Below, one piece after another: positions 23,701-32,960 of a DNA stretch of 39,058 bases. Both the position numbers and the translations under genes were made by a program. The notes beneath the pieces are model-generated. The model was given only the letters and a program-made list of their open reading frames with translations. It had not been told where the DNA came from and ran no database searches. Location of the stretch: contig JAAYJW010000159.1 of NCBI GenBank assembly GCA_012522765.1, positions 1-39,058 of the forward strand, read 5' to 3'. Origin of the DNA: a candidate division WS1 bacterium. Lineage in GTDB: Bacteria > Armatimonadota > Zipacnadia > Zipacnadales > UBA5352. Position 1 is the first letter of the stretch; each line of letters begins with the position of its first letter.

Positions 23701-26075
23701 GGCCACTTCCAGTCACGAATCTCGGGCATGTCCTCGCCGTAGTGGGCGACGTATTCCTGGTGGTCAATGATCCGGTCGCGCATCTCCTGCCGGATATGCG
23801 CCGCCCGCTGCCCGAGCCCCGGCACACGATCTATCACGTCCATCACCAGGTGGAAGCGGTCTATGTCGTTGCGCACCGCCATGTCGAAGGGCGTGGTCGT
23901 GGTGCCCTCCTCCTTGAAGCCGCGGACGTGCAGGTTGCTGTGGTTTGTGCGGCGATACGTCAGCCGGTGCAGCAGCCACGGGTAGCCGTGGAAGTTGAAG
24001 ATGATCGGCTTGTCGGCGGTGAAGATCGTGTCGAACTCGCGGTCCGACAGGCCGTGCGGGTGCTCCTCGGGCGGCTGCATCGTCATGAGGTTGACGACAT
24101 TGACGACGCGCACTTTGAGGTCGGGCATGAACTGGCGGATCAGGTCCACCGCCGCGAGTGTCTCGATGGTCGGCACATCCCCGCAGCAGGCCATCACCAC
24201 GTCCGTCTCCCCGTCCTGATCGTTGCTCGCCCAGTCCCAGATGCCGAGGCCCGCGCTGCAGTGCTTGACCGCCATATCCATGTCAAGCCACTGCGGGTTA
24301 TTCTGTTTGCCTGCCACGATCACGTTGATGTAGTCGCGGCTGCGCAGGCAGTGGTCGGCGACGGAGAGCAGGGTGTTCGCATCCGGCGGCAGATAGACGC
24401 GGATGATGTCTGATTTCTTGTTGACTACCAGGTCGAGGAAGCCCGGGTCCTGGTGGCTGAAGCCGTTGTGATCCTGCCGCCAGACATGCGAGGTGAGGAG
24501 GTAGTTGAGCGACGCGATGGGGCGGCGCCACGGGATGTCATCGCGCGCCACCTGCAGCCACTTCGCGTGCTGGTTGAACATCGAGTCCACGATGTGGATG
24601 AAGGCCTCGTAGCAGGAGAAGAAGCCGTGGCGGCCGGTGAGCAGGTAGCCCTCCAGCCAGCCCTGGCAGGTGGTCTCGCTGAGGATCTCCATCACTCGGC
24701 CATCGGGCGCGAGGTTCACATCGTACTCGTCTGTCTCGGCCATCCACGCGCGGTCGGTCACCTCGAAGACGGCGTCGAGGCGATTCGACGAGGTCTCATC
24801 GGGTCCAACGATACGGAAGTTCGCCTGATCGCGATTCTCGGCCATCACATCGCGCAGGAAGGTGCCGAGCACGCGCGTCGCCTCCGCGTCCACCTCTCCG
24901 GGGCCGGGGACTTCGACGCAGTACTGCGTGAAGTCGGGCATCTTGAGGTCGTGCAGGAGCAGGCCTCCGTTGGCGTGCGGATTGAGGCCCATCTTCCGGT
25001 TGCCCTCAGGCGCCAGTTCGAGAAGCTCCGGCTGCGGCCGCCCCTGCTGGTCGAAGAGTTCCTCGGGCCGGTAGCTCTTCATCCACTCCTCGAGGATCTT
25101 AAGGTTCTTCGGCTCGTCGCGCACCTCTTTCATCGGGACCTGGTGCGAGCGCCAGTGGCCCTCGACCTTCTTGCCGTCAATCTCCTCCGGACCGGTCCAG
25201 CCCTTGGGAGTCCGCAGCACGATCATCGGCCAGAGAGGGCGCTCTTTGGCGCCGCTCTCCCGCGCCTCGCGCTGAATGGTGTGGATGCGGTCGATGATGC
25301 CATCCATCGCGGCGGCCATCTGCTGGTGAACGTCCTCGGGGTCATCTCCCTCGACGATCCACGGCTCGTAGCCGTAGCCGACCATCAGGTCATGCAGTTC
25401 ATCGTGCGGAATCCGCGCCAGAACGGTCGGGTTGGCGATCTTGTAGCCGTTGAGGTGCAGGATCGGCAGCACGGCGCCGTCTCGCGCAGGATTGAGGAAC
25501 TTGTTCGAGTGCCACGCCGTGGCGAGCGCCCCGGTCTCGGCCTCGCCATCGCCGACGATGCAGGCGACGATCAGGTCCGGATTGTCGAACGCCGCGCCGT
25601 AGGCATGCGCGAGTGAATAACCAAGCTCTCCGCCCTCGTGGATCGAACCGGGGGTCTCGGGAGCGGTGTGGCTGGGGATGCCGTAGGGGAAGGAGAACTG
25701 CTTGAAGAAGTCCCGCATGCCCTCCTCGTTCTGCTCGATGTTGGGGAACAGCTCACTGTAGCTGCCCTCCAGCCATGTGGCTGCGAGGATGCCGGGCGCG
25801 CCATGTCCAGGGCCGCAGATGTAGATCATGTCGAGGTCATGCGCCTTGATGACGCGGTTGAGGTGCGCGTAGATCATCGTCAGTCCGGGGACGCTGCCCC
25901 AGTGGCCGAGCAGGCGCGGCTTGGCATGCTCGGGCGCCAGCGGCTCGCGCAGCAGCGGGTTATCCATCAGGAATATCTGCCCGACTGAGAGATAGTTGGC
26001 GGCTCGCCACCATGCGTCAATGCGCGCCAGTTCCTCGCGACTGAGCGGCCCTGCCGGCTTCTCGGTAGCACCCAT
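23691..26075 (-). CDS. xfp: Xylulose-5-phosphate/fructose-6-phosphate phosphoketolase
   Basis: A 794-residue thiamine-diphosphate enzyme of normal length. Starts at ATG 26075, behind GAGGAGGTC. Visible signatures are the N-terminal [71 protein letters not shown], and the ThDP-Mg motif [23 protein letters not shown]. Later come [23 protein letters not shown] and the C-terminal [20 protein letters not shown]. It splits xylulose-5-phosphate with phosphate into acetyl-phosphate and glyceraldehyde-3-phosphate (and may cleave fructose-6-phosphate), replacing part of glycolysis. It works in the cytoplasm. With the FGGY kinase in the same window it forms a plausible pentulose route. Which of the two substrates it prefers cannot be decided here. 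Confidence 0.97.
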   Translation of the reverse strand: MGATEKPAGPLSREELARIDAWWRAANYLSVGQIFLMDNPLLREPLAPEHAKPRLLGHWGSVPGLTMIYAHLNRVIKAHDLDMIYICGPGHGAPGILAATWLEGSYSELFPNIEQNEEGMRDFFKQFSFPYGIPSHTAPETPGSIHEGGELGYSLAHAYGAAFDNPDLIVACIVGDGEAETGALATAWHSNKFLNPARDGAVLPILHLNGYKIANPTVLARIPHDELHDLMVGYGYEPWIVEGDDPEDVHQQMAAAMDGIIDRIHTIQREARESGAKERPLWPMIVLRTPKGWTGPEEIDGKKVEGHWRSHQVPMKEVRDEPKNLKILEEWMKSYRPEELFDQQGRPQPELLELAPEGNRKMGLNPHANGGLLLHDLKMPDFTQYCVEVPGPGEVDAEATRVLGTFLRDVMAENRDQANFRIVGPDETSSNRLDAVFEVTDRAWMAETDEYDVNLAPDGRVMEILSETTCQGWLEGYLLTGRHGFFSCYEAFIHIVDSMFNQHAKWLQVARDDIPWRRPIASLNYLLTSHVWRQDHNGFSHQDPGFLDLVVNKKSDIIRVYLPPDANTLLSVADHCLRSRDYINVIVAGKQNNPQWLDMDMAVKHCSAGLGIWDWASNDQDGETDVVMACCGDVPTIETLAAVDLIRQFMPDLKVRVVNVVNLMTMQPPEEHPHGLSDREFDTIFTADKPIIFNFHGYPWLLHRLTYRRTNHSNLHVRGFKEEGTTTTPFDMAVRNDIDRFHLVMDVIDRVPGLGQRAAHIRQEMRDRIIDHQEYVAHYGEDMPEIRDWKWPGE

Positions 26076-26230
26076 CGTTGAGCGACCTCCTCGGCTGTGG
26101 TGGGGAAAGCGCCTCATCAGTCAAGCCTTCGATGCGCAAGCCCGTGTTCCTCGTGAGCAGAGGACTTTGTCAACGCGCGGGGAAGAGGCGCGGCAGAACG
26201 GGCAAGCGACACCTCGGGAGGGCATCGCCG
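26076..26230. promoter_or_regulatory. Divergent intergenic region between phosphoketolase and Asp-box genes
   Basis: The 155-bp region should hold both promoters. On the minus strand, TTGACA (26173-26168) matches a perfect -35 element, but no convincing -10 lies at the right spacing. On the plus side the motif GCGCGGCAGAA occurs at 26188-26198. No binding sites of known regulators are recognised. Confidence 0.35.
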
Positions 26231-27304
26231 ATGGGCTATCACATTGAGCTGCCGGAGGGCGCGTATCACGTCGTCACCGCGCTGGAGCATTGCGCATGGC
26301 CGAACCTGACGCTTATGCCGAACGGAGAGATCGGGGCGGGCATCTACTCGCACCCCAGCCACGGCTGGCATGAGGGCGACCCGGAGCTGTGGGTGAGCTC
26401 CGATGGCGGCTTCACGTGGGCCTGCCGGAGCGAGGTGACGCAGCACGAGCCGCCGACGGTGCGGATGAACGTGGCGGCGGGCCTCAACCCGCAGGGGCAC
26501 CTCGTGGCGCTGGTAAGCGGCTGGAGCCTGCAGGGCGAGGAGCGCTCGGGGCGCGGCGTGGTGCTGCGGCCATGGGTGAGCATCTCCACCGACAACGGGC
26601 ACACCTGGGAGCACGCGAGTGAGGTGGCGCCGAAGCAGGAGGAGATCGAGGGGTTCGAGGAAGCGCCGGTGCTGATCCCCTTCGGCGATGTCTGCGTGAA
26701 TGGCGACGAGTGCGTGGTGAGCTGCTACGGCTCGGCCTCATGGCAGCAGGATGTCGCGCGGCACAGCATCCTCCTGCGCAGCAGCGACGGCGGACGCACG
26801 TGGGGCGATCCATCCATCATCGGCGCCGGTAACTACAATGAGACCGACCTGCTGATCCACTCCAGCGGGCGCTGGCTGGCGCTGGCGCGGACGGCGGGCA
26901 TCGTCAGCCGCGACGTCGAGCGCGGGCATGGGGCGAATGTGCGGCTCTTCGCCTCGGAGGACGAGGGGCGAACATGGGAATTCATGCTCGACCTGAGCCA
27001 GCCGAGCCAGCACCCGGGGCACCTGCTGGAGCTATCGGACGGACGGATCCTCGCCTGCTACGGCTCGCGCATCCCGCGCTTCCGCGGCGTGATGGGCCGC
27101 ATCAGCGACGACGTGGGGGAGACGTGGTCGGCGCCGTTCGTGATCGTCGGCGGCCTGCTTGAGGGCGACTGCGGCTACCCGTCGAGTGTGCAGGTTGAGG
27201 ACGGCAGCATCGTCACCGCCTACTACACGAATGCGGCCCCGTGGCACCAGCGCTATCACATGGGAGTGGTGCGCTGGAGCCTCGACGCGGTGCCGCTCGG
27301 GTGA
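26231..27304 (+). CDS. Sialidase-like BNR/Asp-box repeat protein
   Basis: A 357-residue protein starting at ATG 26231 (GGGAGGG upstream). Five Asp-box motifs of the S-x-D-x-G-x-T-W type mark a six-bladed beta-propeller: SSDGGFTW, STDNGHTW, SSDGGRTW, SEDEGRTW and SDDVGETW, at about residues 56, 116, 192, 252 and 299. An exo-alpha-sialidase or a related glycosidase/sugar-binding role is possible. No signal peptide is present, so it would be cytoplasmic, unlike classical secreted sialidases. The Arg triad cannot be proven. It precedes the SGNH hydrolase by 81 bp on the same strand, and the shared GCGCGGC-GAA leader motif (see findings) lies in both upstream regions. Confidence 0.8.
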   Translation: MGYHIELPEGAYHVVTALEHCAWPNLTLMPNGEIGAGIYSHPSHGWHEGDPELWVSSDGGFTWACRSEVTQHEPPTVRMNVAAGLNPQGHLVALVSGWSLQGEERSGRGVVLRPWVSISTDNGHTWEHASEVAPKQEEIEGFEEAPVLIPFGDVCVNGDECVVSCYGSASWQQDVARHSILLRSSDGGRTWGDPSIIGAGNYNETDLLIHSSGRWLALARTAGIVSRDVERGHGANVRLFASEDEGRTWEFMLDLSQPSQHPGHLLELSDGRILACYGSRIPRFRGVMGRISDDVGETWSAPFVIVGGLLEGDCGYPSSVQVEDGSIVTAYYTNAAPWHQRYHMGVVRWSLDAVPLG

Positions 27305-27385
27305 AGTGAAGCAAGGTGTTCGGATCAGGCGCGGCGAATAGCGCGCCGACGTGATGGCAGACAACCGCTTCAGTGGAGGCCTTCG

Positions 27386-28030
27386 ATGGCTGAATTTCTC
27401 GTGCAGGACGGGCAGCGCTACATCTTCCAGGGCGACTCGATCACCGACGCGGGACGACGGGCGGCAGCAGCGCCACTCGGCACCGGCTACCCGAAGTTCG
27501 TGGTGGACCTCGTCACGGCGAAGTACCCCGAGCGGCGGATCGAGTGGATCAACCGCGGGATCAGCGGCAACCGTGTCACGCAGCTTGCGGAGCGCTGGAC
27601 CGACGACGTCATCCGCCACGAGCCGGACTGGGTGTCGATCCTGATCGGCATCAACGACCTGCACTCGATGCTGCGGCAGATGGAGCCGATCGTGCCGGTG
27701 GAGCTTTACCGGGAGAAGTACGGCGAGATCATCTCGCGCACGATCATGGAGACCGGCGCGCAGGTGGTGCTGATCGACCCGTTCTACATGACCGTGGACA
27801 GCAGCGGCCACGACTGGCGCTCGGTGGTGCTGGAGGCGCTGCCGGAGTACATCGCGGTTGTGCGCGAGATGGCGCAGCAGCATGGCTGCCGGCACATCCC
27901 GATGCACGACATCTTCCAGGAGCAACTTGCGCTGCGCGAGAGCGAGGTCTTCTGCCCCGAGCCGGTGCACCCGGGCCCGACGGGGCACGTGTGCATCGCG
28001 AACGCGATCGTGGAGACGCTGGGGGGGTAG
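27386..28030 (+). CDS. GDSL/SGNH-family hydrolase
   Basis: A 214-residue hydrolase, ATG 27386 with GTGGAGG upstream. SGNH blocks are seen in order: block I FQGDSITDAG (catalytic Ser about residue 18), block II NRGISGNR (Gly), block III LIGINDLH (Asn), block V EPVHPGPTGH with the catalytic His. The residue three before that His, normally Asp, is Glu here, a conservative change that should keep the triad. Family members are carbohydrate esterases, lipases or rhamnogalacturonan acetylesterases. There is no signal peptide, so it probably removes acyl groups from imported sugars, which fits the neighbouring sugar genes. Substrate is unknown. Confidence 0.9.
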   Translation: MAEFLVQDGQRYIFQGDSITDAGRRAAAAPLGTGYPKFVVDLVTAKYPERRIEWINRGISGNRVTQLAERWTDDVIRHEPDWVSILIGINDLHSMLRQMEPIVPVELYREKYGEIISRTIMETGAQVVLIDPFYMTVDSSGHDWRSVVLEALPEYIAVVREMAQQHGCRHIPMHDIFQEQLALRESEVFCPEPVHPGPTGHVCIANAIVETLGG

Positions 28031-28056
28031 AGCCGCGCGCACACGGATACGAAAAC

Positions 28057-28083
28057 GCCGCCCCCGGAGCTGCCGGGGGCGGC
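28057..28083 (-). terminator. Hairpin, candidate terminator of the six-gene oxidoreductase operon
   Basis: GCCGCCCCCGG (28057-28067) pairs perfectly with CCGGGGGCGGC (28073-28083) around AGCTG. On the minus strand it is followed by GTTTTCG, a short T-run. On the plus strand no T-tract follows. It would therefore mainly stop leftward transcription, about 490 bases after the last gene of that operon, and also close the SGNH gene less efficiently. Confidence 0.55.
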
Positions 28084-28576
28084 AAAGTATCATGTCGTTA
28101 AGCCGTTGTCGTTGTTGCTGCCGTCGTCGTACGACTGCCCCTCCCCCTCGATCCCCCTCCCCCTGCACTTCGCTGCGCGAAGTGGGGCGGGAGAGGGGGA
28201 AGGAACGACTACGACAAAAGGCAACGGCACAGGTCGGCGCGGGGGCCGACCTCTCCAACGGCAAACGACGAAGAGCGAACGGCAACGGCTCCTCTCCCCC
28301 CGGAGGAACAACTACGGCGGCGTGTGCCGTTGCCGTAAGGAGGGGCCGCCGTCGCGCAGCGGCGGTCCCGCGAAGCGGGAGGTTCCACCCCGGCCCCCAG
28401 ACCGGGAGTCGCAAAGCGTGGGGCATGGCCCCTCCTGATGGCAAACGACGAACAGCGAACGGCAACGGCTCCTCACCCCCCGGCCCCCTCTCCCTTCGGG
28501 ATGAGGGGGAGGACTCAACAGGAAGCGACTATCAGGAGGTCAGTGGGACGAAGAGGGGCGCTTTCCGCCCGCTGCC
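28084..28576. repeat. Intergenic repeat-rich region (about 490 bp)
   Basis: No real gene is seen. Visible structures: a long imperfect inverted repeat with GTTGTCGTTGTTGCTGCC at the left and GACAAAAGGCAACGGC at the right, centred on GCACTTCG-CTG-CGCGAAGTG; a 44-base direct repeat at 28260-28303 and 28440-28483 (two mismatches, 180 bp apart); and three small hairpins inside a closing stem GGAGGGGCC (28339-28347) / GGCCCCTCC (28427-28435). Many CAACGG units are present. The region lies downstream of two converging transcription units. Confidence 0.75.
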
Positions 28577-29755
28577 TCAGATCCTCTCGATCTCCACGAA
28601 CTGGCCCGTCTCCATCGACTCGAGCGCCGCGAAGGCGATTGCGCCGGACATCCACGCGTCCTGGATGCCCTCCTCCGGGTCATCATTGCGCTCAATACGG
28701 TCGAGGAAGTGGCTCAGCAGCGCCATGTCGTGATGCTGGTGCCCCCAACCCTCCGGTGGCTGCACGTCAATGACCTCCGGCTCGCGGTCGCCCACCGGCA
28801 GGTAGTCGATCTTGTAGCTGTGCATGTCCGTGCGAAGCTCACCATCGGTGCCCATCAGGATCATGCGCCGGTCGCCACGCGGCGCGACCATCGTCATCGT
28901 GTACGACACGCGCATGCCGTTGTCGAACTGCGCCACCAGCGACGTGTTGTCGGTGGTGTCCTTGTCCACGTTATACACGCAGTAGTCGTCCGGCAGCACC
29001 TGCGGGCCGGCGGTCTCGTAGAAGCGCTTGCGGTAGGCCTCGCCCTGGTCGCTGTAGTAGATGCACTCGGCGGTGCGGCCGCAGTCTTTGCAGTAGTCCG
29101 CGGCGTCCTCGCGCGGCGTGAAGCAGTCGAGCCCGCCCATCGCCGCCACGCGCGTCGGGTATGCGTCGAGGATGAAGTTGATGATGTCCAGCGTGTGGCA
29201 GCCCTTGTGCAGGAGCATGTCGCCGGACATCTCCTTGAAGCGATTCCAGCGGCGCATGTAGGTGGAGCCGTGGAACCAGCCCACCGCCTCGTGGACGATC
29301 GCCGCGATCGGCTTGCCGATGGCCCCGCCCCGCACGAGTTCGCGCATCTTCATCGCCAGCGGGTCGTAGCGCAGCACGAAGCCGAGGTGGAGGATCTTGC
29401 CGGCCTTGCGCGCGGCCTGGCAGATCGCGGCGGCATCCTCGGGGTTCGTCGCCAGCGGCTTCTCCACGAGGCAGTGTTTCCCCGCGTCGAAGCAGGCAAC
29501 GGCCGGTTCGCGGTGGGCGTAGTCGGGCGTGCAGACGAGCACCGCGTCCACGTCGTCCATCTCGCCCAGCTTTTCCGGGCCGATCACCTGCGGGCAATCG
29601 AGCTTGTTCTCCTCGCAGAAGTTGGCGACCGTCGCGGGGGTGCGGCCGACCATGGCCGCCCACTCCGCCCGCCCCGGCTCCATGCGGTTCATCACGTCAA
29701 CGTAGATCTGCCCCCGCCCACCTGTTCCGAGCAGCGCGAGTCTGATAGGCGCCAT
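28577..29755 (-). CDS. Gfo/Idh/MocA family oxidoreductase with four-Cys insertion
   Basis: A 392-residue NAD(P)-dependent dehydrogenase, last gene of the leftward six-gene operon. Start ATG 29755 (AGGAGG five bases upstream) is preferred over 29758. IRLALLGTGGRGQIYVDVM is the Rossmann nucleotide motif, HCLVEKPLATNPEDA holds the catalytic EKP, and HEAVGWFHGSTYMRRWNRF with GDMLLHKGCHTLDIINFI carries the conserved His. A Cys cluster YCKDCGRTAEC plus a further Cys (DDYC) about 28 residues later sits in the substrate domain. It is a clear paralogue of the gene at 31740-32930. Family members oxidise or reduce sugars, inositols or bile pigments. Substrate unknown. Confidence 0.92.
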   Translation of the reverse strand: MAPIRLALLGTGGRGQIYVDVMNRMEPGRAEWAAMVGRTPATVANFCEENKLDCPQVIGPEKLGEMDDVDAVLVCTPDYAHREPAVACFDAGKHCLVEKPLATNPEDAAAICQAARKAGKILHLGFVLRYDPLAMKMRELVRGGAIGKPIAAIVHEAVGWFHGSTYMRRWNRFKEMSGDMLLHKGCHTLDIINFILDAYPTRVAAMGGLDCFTPREDAADYCKDCGRTAECIYYSDQGEAYRKRFYETAGPQVLPDDYCVYNVDKDTTDNTSLVAQFDNGMRVSYTMTMVAPRGDRRMILMGTDGELRTDMHSYKIDYLPVGDREPEVIDVQPPEGWGHQHHDMALLSHFLDRIERNDDPEEGIQDAWMSGAIAFAALESMETGQFVEIERI

Positions 29756-29781
29756 CATGTCCTCCTGTATGATCTGTGCGT

Positions 29782-30585
29782 TCACTGGCCGAAACGATCG
29801 GCGACGATTCGCTCAAGCATGTTGCGGGGTGCGAAGCGGCGGCCAAGTTCGGCCTGGATCGTGTCTGCCCCGACGCTGTGATGCGCGGCGGGTGACTTCT
29901 GCCGCGCGACATGGACCACCGCGCGGGCGACATCATCGGGATCAAGTCCGGTCGCGAAGAGCTTCTCCACCGCCTTGAGGAAGCTCTCGCGGCCCTCGTC
30001 GTAAGCCGCGATCGGCTCGGCCGGCAGGCGCCCGGACTCCTCGAAGCCGGTGCGGGTGAAGCCGGGGTCAACGGTGCATACCTGCACGCCGAAGGGCTGC
30101 AGTTCAACGCGCATCGACTCGGTCATGCCCATGATCGCGAACTTGGTCGCCGAGTAGAGCGCCTCGAAGGGCACACCGACGATGCCCGCGCCCGAGGAGA
30201 TGTTGATGATCCGCCCGCTGCCGCGCTCGCGCATCCCCGGCAGAACCGCCCGGCACATGCGCAGCACGCCGAAGACGTTCACCTCGAAGATGGCCTGCGC
30301 CTCCTCAAGGTTCGTCTCTTCCCCGGCAGCGAAGAGCCCGTAGCCAGCGCTGTTGACCAGCAGGTCAACGTGATCGGCCTGCTCCATCACCGTGCCGACG
30401 CATGCCCCGACGGAGGCATCGCTGGTGACATCAAGCTCAAGCATCGTGACGCCATCGAGGCCGGGCGCATTCGCGCTCCGGCTGGTGCCGAAGACGCGGT
30501 AGCCGGCCTCATGCAGACGCGCGGCGCTGGCGCGGCCGATCCCCGACGATGCGCCCGTGACAAGCGCGACCTTCTGCTCAGCCAT
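29782..30585 (-). CDS. Short-chain dehydrogenase/reductase (SDR)
   Basis: A 267-residue classical SDR. Visible are the cofactor motif VTGASSGIG (residues 8-16), LVNSAGYG (about 76-83), active-site Ser in INISSGAGIVG and YSATK (about 145-149), and the PGFTRTGF segment. This predicts NAD(P)H-dependent alcohol/ketone redox chemistry. Its ATG lies two bases after the stop of the aldo/keto reductase gene, with a GGAGGA site inside that gene's end. It is thus translationally coupled. Lacking a dedicated substrate signature, it could act on sugars, keto acids or lipids; the sugar operon makes a sugar-derived ketone likely (inference). Confidence 0.92.
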   Translation of the reverse strand: MAEQKVALVTGASSGIGRASAARLHEAGYRVFGTSRSANAPGLDGVTMLELDVTSDASVGACVGTVMEQADHVDLLVNSAGYGLFAAGEETNLEEAQAIFEVNVFGVLRMCRAVLPGMRERGSGRIINISSGAGIVGVPFEALYSATKFAIMGMTESMRVELQPFGVQVCTVDPGFTRTGFEESGRLPAEPIAAYDEGRESFLKAVEKLFATGLDPDDVARAVVHVARQKSPAAHHSVGADTIQAELGRRFAPRNMLERIVADRFGQ

Positions 30586-30587
30586 CC

Positions 30588-31718
30588 TCAGTCCTCCGCC
30601 GTGAGCGCCTCATGGGCCGCCGCGAGTTTCTCAATGATCGGGATATTCTGCGGGCAGCGCTCTTCGCAGAGCCCGCACTCCACGCAGTGGGAGGCCCACT
30701 CGTCGGGGTTGGTCATCTTCTGATAGCCCATCCGCGCGCGCTGTGCATTGAACATGGACATGTCGTTGTACAGGTAGAACACGCGTGGGATGTTAACTCC
30801 CTGCGGGCACGGCATGCAATAGCGGCAGGCGGTGCAGTCAACCAGCATCTTCTCACGGTAGTGCGCCTGGATGCCCGCGATCAGTTCATGCTCCTCGGGG
30901 GTCATCGCGCCGGGCGCCGTCGCAGCGGCGACCGCGATGTTCTCCTGCAGGTGGTCCATCCGGTTCATGCCGCTGAGCGTGACCGCCGGCTCGGGTTGAT
31001 CGAAGACCCAGCGCAGGCCGAGTTGCGCGGGCGACCACTCGACGCCACGCTCCTGGCGCTTCGCCTCAAGCTCCTCCGGGAGCGGCTCCCCGAGCGTCCC
31101 GCCGCGCAGAGGCTCCATCACCACGATGCCGATGCCACGCTCCGCGGCGTAGTGCATGCCCTCCGTCCCGGCCTGCACGCGCTCGTCCATGTAGTTGTAC
31201 TGAATCTGACAGAAGTCCCAGTCCCACGCATCCACGATTTCTTTGAAGCAGTCCACGTGATCGTGGAAGGAGAAGCCGGCGTGGCGGATGCGGCCATCCT
31301 CCAGCGCGCGCTCGAGGAAGCCCAGCACGCCAAGGCCGTGCAGCCTCTGCCAGCTTGGGCCGATGAGGCTGTGCAGCATGTAAAAGTCGATGTGATCGGT
31401 CCTCAGTCGCTTAAGTTGCTCGTCGAGGATGCGCTCGCAGTCCTCCAGCGTCTCCACCGACCACGGCGGCAGCTTCGTCGCGATGAACACCTCGTCGCGG
31501 ATGCCCTCAATCGCCCTGCCCACCAGCGGCTCGCTGTTGCCGCCGTGGTAGCCCCAGGCGGAGTCGAGGTAATTGACACCCCGCTCGAGGGCGTGGTGGA
31601 TCAGCCCGATGGCGGTGCCCGCATCAATCTGATCGTGCTTGCCGTCCATGATCGGCAGGCGCATGCAGCCGAAGCCGAGCGCCGACACCTCTTCGCCACA
31701 GAGAGTGCGATACTGCAA
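30588..31718 (-). CDS. Aldo/keto reductase with C-terminal [4Fe-4S] domain
   Basis: A 376-residue protein starting at TTG 31718 (AGAGGAG upstream). The N-terminal AKR barrel shows the tetrad regions NYLDSAWGYHGG (Asp, Tyr), FIATKLPP (Lys) and FYMLHSL (His), then QIQYNYMD and VMEPLRGGTLG. The last about 80 residues hold two ferredoxin-like Cys clusters: DCTACRYCMPCPQGVNIP and CVECGLCEERCPQNIP. Such COG1453-type proteins probably link sugar or aldehyde redox to Fe-S electron transfer; few are characterised. It sits between a Gfo/Idh gene (21 bp upstream) and the SDR (2 bp). Function in this operon would be to move electrons during sugar remodelling (inference). Confidence 0.9.
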   Translation of the reverse strand: MQYRTLCGEEVSALGFGCMRLPIMDGKHDQIDAGTAIGLIHHALERGVNYLDSAWGYHGGNSEPLVGRAIEGIRDEVFIATKLPPWSVETLEDCERILDEQLKRLRTDHIDFYMLHSLIGPSWQRLHGLGVLGFLERALEDGRIRHAGFSFHDHVDCFKEIVDAWDWDFCQIQYNYMDERVQAGTEGMHYAAERGIGIVVMEPLRGGTLGEPLPEELEAKRQERGVEWSPAQLGLRWVFDQPEPAVTLSGMNRMDHLQENIAVAAATAPGAMTPEEHELIAGIQAHYREKMLVDCTACRYCMPCPQGVNIPRVFYLYNDMSMFNAQRARMGYQKMTNPDEWASHCVECGLCEERCPQNIPIIEKLAAAHEALTAED

Positions 31719-31739
31719 CGTGAAGCTCCTCTCGCTCTG

Positions 31740-32930
31740 CTACAGCTCCTCGATCTGCACGATGCTGCCGCTCTCGATCGAGTCGATCGCGGCGAAGGCG
31801 ACTGAGCCGGAGTGGTAGGCATAGCGGATGCCCTGCTCGGGGTCATCGCCGCGCTCGATGCGGTCGAGGAAGTCGGACATGAGGTCCACGTCGGCGAGTT
31901 TGTGACCGCCGCCCTCGGGGCGCTCGATGGGAATGATCTCCGGCTCCTCCTCGGGGATATGCCGAAGCTCCATCGTGTACTCGCTCCGCCCCATGACGGC
32001 AATGATCTCGCCCTCGGTGCCGATGAAGTTGAAACGCCGCTGGTCGTGCTGGTGGCTGAGCGTCATCGTGTATGACAGCCGCACGCGCTCGTCGAACTCC
32101 GCGGAGAGGAAGACCGTGTCGGTGGAGTCCTTGTCCACGTTGTACACGCAGGCATCAATCGGCAGCGCGCCGGCGCCGCTGGAGCCCGAGCGCTCGGCCG
32201 GCTCCTCCTCCGGCGGCGTGACGCGGTAGATGCAGTCCTCGACGCTGCAGTCGCGGCACTGCATGGCCGCGTCAGAGCGCGGCAGGAAGATCTCCGTGCC
32301 GCCGAAGGCCGCCACGCGCTGGGGAAAGACGCCGGTGATCCAGTTGAACAGGTCAAGCGTATGACAGCCCTTGTGCAGCAGCAGGTCGCCGGAGTACTTG
32401 CGCAGGCGGTGCCAGCGGCGGAAGTAGGTGCTGCCGTGATGATAGCCGACGGCCTCATGCACGGTGCCGCCGAGCAGCCGCCCGACCGCTCCGCCCCGCA
32501 CCATCTCGCGCAACTTCACCGCCATCGGGTCGAAGCGCAGCACGAAGCCCGACACAAGCACCTTGTCCGCATCGAGGGCCGCGCGGCAGACATCGCGTGC
32601 CCCCTGCGGATCCACCGCGACGGGCTTCTCCACCAGCACGTGCTTGCCGTGCTCGTAGCACATCACCGCGAGATCGCGATGCGTGTGATCGGGGGTGCAG
32701 ATGACCACCGCGTCAAGGTCGGGCATCGCGAGCAGGTCTCCCGCATCCTCGATCTGCGTTCCACTGAGTTCGTGGGTCTCGCAGAAGCGGGCGCGCTTGT
32801 CCGCGTCAATGTCGCAGATTGCCAGCCACTCCGCCCGCGGCTCGGAGAGACCTTCGTTAATCTCCTTGATGGCGTTGGCATAGACGCGGCCGCGGGGGCC
32901 GGTGCCGATGAGTCCGAGCTTGATTGACAT
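31740..32930 (-). CDS. Gfo/Idh/MocA family oxidoreductase with four-Cys insertion
   Basis: A 396-residue paralogue of the gene at 28577-29755, sharing the LVEKP, HEAVGYHHGSTYFRRW, LLLHKGCHTLDLFN and CVYNVDKDSTD segments. The Rossmann motif is LGLIGTGPRGRVYANA. The Cys cluster is QCRDCSVEDC, plus a fourth Cys in DACVYN, with an intervening acidic, Gly/Ser-rich loop (EEEPAERSGSSG). Start ATG 32930 follows GGGAGAAG. It lies 30 bp after the isomerase gene and 21 bp before the aldo/keto reductase gene. The two paralogues in one operon may act on successive or opposite redox steps, or be partners in a hetero-oligomer. Substrate is unknown. Confidence 0.92.
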   Translation of the reverse strand: MSIKLGLIGTGPRGRVYANAIKEINEGLSEPRAEWLAICDIDADKRARFCETHELSGTQIEDAGDLLAMPDLDAVVICTPDHTHRDLAVMCYEHGKHVLVEKPVAVDPQGARDVCRAALDADKVLVSGFVLRFDPMAVKLREMVRGGAVGRLLGGTVHEAVGYHHGSTYFRRWHRLRKYSGDLLLHKGCHTLDLFNWITGVFPQRVAAFGGTEIFLPRSDAAMQCRDCSVEDCIYRVTPPEEEPAERSGSSGAGALPIDACVYNVDKDSTDTVFLSAEFDERVRLSYTMTLSHQHDQRRFNFIGTEGEIIAVMGRSEYTMELRHIPEEEPEIIPIERPEGGGHKLADVDLMSDFLDRIERGDDPEQGIRYAYHSGSVAFAAIDSIESGSIVQIEEL

Positions 32931-32960
32931 GTTACTTCTCCCTCGGGGCGTAGTTGTTGC

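Noticed and set aside
24453-25616. 387-codon open frame opposite the phosphoketolase gene
   Set aside because: The phosphoketolase frame matches its family along the full length; this frame is its complement with no motif of its own.
26168-26173. TTGACA as a phosphoketolase promoter
   Set aside because: No acceptable -10 box at 15-19 bp spacing on the minus strand; noted only as a possible -35.
28057-28083. Standard plus-strand terminator of the SGNH gene
   Set aside because: The T-run lies on the other strand; the hairpin is kept as a mainly leftward terminator.
27858-28733. 291-codon plus-strand frame over the intergenic repeat region
   Set aside because: Rich in Arg/Ser/Pro, overlaps the SGNH gene in another frame and is made of CAACGG-type repeat sequence; not protein-like.
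28709-29881. 390-codon open frame opposite the Gfo/Idh gene
   Set aside because: Antisense to a well-supported dehydrogenase; composition dominated by Val/His/Ala/Arg, no start with a ribosome site.
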